Positions 61,443 to 64,000 of a stretch of DNA of 64,000 nucleotides are shown one piece after another. The notes below the pieces were generated by a model, which searched no databases, had not been told where the DNA came from, and saw nothing but the letters and a program-made list of their open reading frames with translations. Position 1 is the stretch's first letter. Each line of letters starts with the position of its first letter. The position numbers were made by a program, and so were the translations under genes. Origin of the DNA: Duganella sp. CF517 (GTDB lineage Bacteria > Pseudomonadota > Gammaproteobacteria > Burkholderiales > Burkholderiaceae_D); assembly GCF_900110275.1 (NCBI RefSeq), contig NZ_FODC01000003.1, forward strand, positions 558,001 through 622,000, written 5' to 3'.

Positions 61443-63443
61443 ATGTCAGATCAAGTCCGCGCGGCCACCCTCATCGCGATGACCACCGTTGTCGCCGCCA
61501 TGGCGACGGCCAACGCCGAGACCATCACCGTCAAGTCACCCGGCGGCAACAACGTGGTGACCATCGACAGCGATAAACTGACCTATTCGGTCAGCCGCAA
61601 CGGCAAGGTCATCATCGAGCCGTCGCCGCTCGGACTCAATCTGGACATCGGCACGATCGGCCCCGGCGCCAAGCTGACCGGGCGCAGCGGCGGCAGCGTC
61701 AACGGGACCTACGAGATCGTCGTCGGCAAGGCGCGCAGCGCGCCCGACCGCTACACCCACGCCGACCTGGCGTTCGCGGCCGCCGGCAAACCATTCGACT
61801 TCCACCTGCTGGTGCGGGCCTACGACGACGGCGTCGCCTTCCGCTATACCTTGCCGGAACAGGCGGGCCTGAAAGCGGTCAAGGTGAAAAGCGAAAACAC
61901 CCAGTTCAACTTCGCCAAGGATTACGACTGCTGGGGCGCCAACATGGGCCGCTTCGACACCAGCTTCGAGGCCGAATACGACCAGACCAAAGCGTCGAAG
62001 CTGCGCAACTTCCACCACTACATCTCGCCGCTGGTGTGCAAGACCGGCGCCGGCCAGACCACTTTCGCCATCGCCGAATCGGACGTCAAGGACTATCCGG
62101 GCTTCTTCCTGTCCGGACGCGGCGACGCCGGACTGGGCGTGGCGGTGACCTTGCCGCCGCGCTTCGACAACGACCGCAACTTCCGCTCCCGCAAAACCAT
62201 CTCCGCCAGCGTGCAGTTGAAGGGACAGGGGTTCCAGTCGCCGTGGCGCGTGGTGATGCTGGCCGACGCGCCGGGCGACCTGGCCGCCTCGTCGCTCATC
62301 CCCACGCTGGCCGCGCCGTCGCAAATCAAGGACACCAGCTGGATCAAGCCGGCCAAGACATCGTGGGACTGGTGGAACGATTGGGCCGTCGACGTGCCCA
62401 ACGCCGGCGTCAACACCGCCACCTACAAGGCCTTCGTCGACTTTTCCAAGCGCATGAAGCTGGACGACATCCTGATCGACGAAGGCTGGTCGGTGGGCAG
62501 CGATATCGAACCGAACGCGGACGCCGACGTCACGCGCGGCAAGCCCGAAATGGACATGCCCGCCCTGCTCCAGTACGCCAAGTCGCAAGGCGTGGGCGTG
62601 TGGCTGTGGCTGCAGTGGCAGCAGCTCGACAACCAGATGGACGCCGCCTTCAAGCAGTATGAAGCGTGGGGCATCAAGGGCGTCAAGGTGGACTTCATGA
62701 ACCGCAACGACCAGGAAATGGTCGACTGGTACCACAAGGTGCTGGAAAAGGCCGCCCAGCACCACCTGATGGTCAACCTGCACGGTGCCTATCCTCCGAC
62801 CGGCCTGAACCGCACCTGGCCGAACTACATCACGCAAGAAGGCGTGCTGGGCGCGGAGAACAACAAGTGGAGCGCGCGCATCACCGCCGGCCACAACGTC
62901 ACGTTGCCGTTCACCCGCATGATCCTGGGCCCGATGGATTACACGCCGGGCGGTTTCCGCAACACCACGCCGGCCAACTTCAAGCACCGCAACCACGAGC
63001 CGATGGTGATGACCACGCGCGGCCAGGCGGTCGCCATGTACGTGGTCTACGACAGCCCGTTCCAGATGGTGTCGGATGCCCCGGCGGCCTACGACAAGGC
63101 CGACGGCGCGGAATTCATCCAGGCGGTGCCGACGTCGTGGGACGAGACGCGCATCCTGTCCGGCGACATCGGCCAACACATCGTCTCGGCGCGACGCAAG
63201 GGCGACACCTGGTACCTCGGTGCGATGACCAACGAGGCGGGCCGCACGCTGAAAGTGCCGCTGTCGTTCCTCGGCAAGGGCGCGTTCACCGCGCACGTGC
63301 TGCAGGATGGCGCCGATCCGACCCGCTTGAACGCCAGCGACAGCAAGGTCTCGGCGACGGGGCACCTGACGCTGAAGCTGGCGCCGTCCGGCGGCGCGGT
63401 GGCGGTGATCAAGCCTCAAGGCGCGGGCCTGGCTCAGCAGTAA
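61443..63443 (+). CDS. Glycoside hydrolase family 97 alpha-glycosidase
   Basis: 666 residues with a signal peptide (IAMTTVVAAMATANA). The N-terminal beta-sandwich is followed by a TIM barrel (WDWWNDWAVDVPNAG, KLDDILIDEGW, GIKGVKVDFMNRND) and a C-terminal sheet. Asp417 in KVDF aligns with the nucleophile of retaining GH97 enzymes, and the usual SusB-type HE segment is HGAYPPTGLNRTWPNY. This favours an alpha-galactosidase-like retaining enzyme over an inverting glucosidase (inference). Confidence 0.88.
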   Translation: MSDQVRAATLIAMTTVVAAMATANAETITVKSPGGNNVVTIDSDKLTYSVSRNGKVIIEPSPLGLNLDIGTIGPGAKLTGRSGGSVNGTYEIVVGKARSAPDRYTHADLAFAAAGKPFDFHLLVRAYDDGVAFRYTLPEQAGLKAVKVKSENTQFNFAKDYDCWGANMGRFDTSFEAEYDQTKASKLRNFHHYISPLVCKTGAGQTTFAIAESDVKDYPGFFLSGRGDAGLGVAVTLPPRFDNDRNFRSRKTISASVQLKGQGFQSPWRVVMLADAPGDLAASSLIPTLAAPSQIKDTSWIKPAKTSWDWWNDWAVDVPNAGVNTATYKAFVDFSKRMKLDDILIDEGWSVGSDIEPNADADVTRGKPEMDMPALLQYAKSQGVGVWLWLQWQQLDNQMDAAFKQYEAWGIKGVKVDFMNRNDQEMVDWYHKVLEKAAQHHLMVNLHGAYPPTGLNRTWPNYITQEGVLGAENNKWSARITAGHNVTLPFTRMILGPMDYTPGGFRNTTPANFKHRNHEPMVMTTRGQAVAMYVVYDSPFQMVSDAPAAYDKADGAEFIQAVPTSWDETRILSGDIGQHIVSARRKGDTWYLGAMTNEAGRTLKVPLSFLGKGAFTAHVLQDGADPTRLNASDSKVSATGHLTLKLAPSGGAVAVIKPQGAGLAQQ

Positions 63444-63529
63444 GCTGCAAGCCTTGTACGATTTAATCGTTGCCGCTGCACAATAGTCACTTGTTGTGTT
63501 ATGTTCGGGAAAAATTACGAGGTGTCATC

Positions 63530-63757
63530 ATGTTGTCACACAACTCCTACTTCGGCATGGCGATGGGCCAGTCGCAGCGTCCGGATACCGAAACGTCCAA
63601 GATCGTGGAACTGGGCGTGCGCCTGCAGCAAAGCCACGGCAAGGCGTTCGCGTCGGAATTCCTGGTGCGCCGCGCGATCCCGGTCAACGTCATCGTGCGC
63701 GTGCTGTCCGATCCACCGGGCCGCCGGCGCGCCAACCGGATGCCGGCGGGCCTTTAA
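63530..63757 (+). CDS. Small hypothetical protein
   Basis: 75 residues. GAGG lies before ATG 63530, and the composition is ordinary for coding DNA (LVRRAIPVNVIVRVLSD). No signal or membrane helix. Its last 15 residues (PPGRRRANRMPAGL) run into the broken VOC remnant on the other strand, so the true C-terminus may have been altered. Function unknown. Confidence 0.6.
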   Translation: MLSHNSYFGMAMGQSQRPDTETSKIVELGVRLQQSHGKAFASEFLVRRAIPVNVIVRVLSDPPGRRRANRMPAGL

Positions 63758-63935
63758 GCTCGACCACGCTCACCAGCTCGATCCTCGAGGCGCCGGCGCA
63801 GCTGTACCAGGCCGATGGCGTCTTGCCGTTCCTCCAACGGGCAGCCGAACACGGTGCCGCAGACATGCGGCATCGGCTCCGGCTCGACCACCCGCAAAAC
63901 GATATGGTCTGTTTCCCGGATCCGTATCCTCGCGC
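63715..63935 (-). pseudogene. Broken VOC (glyoxalase-like) family gene
   Basis: On the minus strand one frame reads TDHIVLRVVEPEPM and FGCPLEERQDAIGLVQL, the first half of a vicinal-oxygen-chelate domain; the matching continuation AGASRIELVSVVEL lies in another frame. A frameshift near 63795-63810 therefore splits it. No start codon precedes the first part and the second half of the domain is missing. Function lost. Confidence 0.5.
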
Positions 63936-64000
63936 CGCTCCCGCAACCAAGGAAATGGCGACCATAACCCAGCCCCCATCCGTGCGCTTAACACTATAGA

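Overview
This is high-GC DNA from a betaproteobacterium, most likely an Oxalobacteraceae member of the Massilia/Duganella/Janthinobacterium group (inference). The evidence is the conserved burkholderial order tig-clpP-clpX-lon-hupB-tRNAs-ppiD, two PEP-CTERM proteins, a squalene synthase of HpnC type, FAD-type beta-oxidation genes and a large fused oxoprolinase. All 47 protein genes look chromosomal. There is no rRNA, no CRISPR array, no insertion sequence and no phage gene.

Layout. 1-7340: MHS-type transporter, a LuxR regulator divergent from a secreted lipase-like lipoprotein, a PEP-CTERM protein and a fused enoyl-CoA hydratase/hydroxyacyl-CoA dehydrogenase. 7632-12279: a compact chemosensory cassette (soluble double-PAS receptor, CheR, CheD, and one protein carrying three CheW domains) with no CheA or CheB in the window. 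12345-17211: DUF4197 protein, small hypothetical proteins, an S41 peptidase and a MocR-type regulator. 17256-23658: acyl-CoA ligase, SelO (no usual start codon at its expected N-terminus), MsrB, YciB, BolA and two tandem parvulins. 23752-26320: split YeeE/YedE sulfur transporter, a decayed stretch, and a HAF-repeat PEP-CTERM protein. 26497-34916: purL, a response-regulator/TPR protein and an OafA-like acyltransferase.

34971-45655: 5-oxoprolinase, NnrD/NnrE repair enzyme, the divergent ybbA/tesA pair whose start codons overlap, mnmH, and a TonB-dependent receptor preceded by a textbook sigma-54 promoter with an upstream inverted repeat. 45719-55112: proteostasis block on the minus strand (PpiD, tRNA-Val and two tRNA-Asp, HU, Lon, ClpX, ClpP, trigger factor, tRNA-Leu). 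55327-64000: RND efflux pair, HpnC, a DUF6624 protein, a GH97 glycoside hydrolase, a small conserved-looking ORF and a broken VOC-family gene at the window edge.

Themes that fit together: protein folding and turnover (three parvulins, trigger factor, ClpXP, Lon, MsrB, SelO), lipid metabolism (acyl-CoA ligase, Fad fusion, lipase, TesA, HpnC), and sensing and uptake (chemosensory cassette, TonB receptor, GH97). The signals that stand out most are regulatory: the sigma-54/enhancer pair at 42887-43027, the terminator at the very start of the ppiD leader, and the interrupted palindrome between the LuxR and lipase genes. I found no convincing wholly new defence or mobile system.
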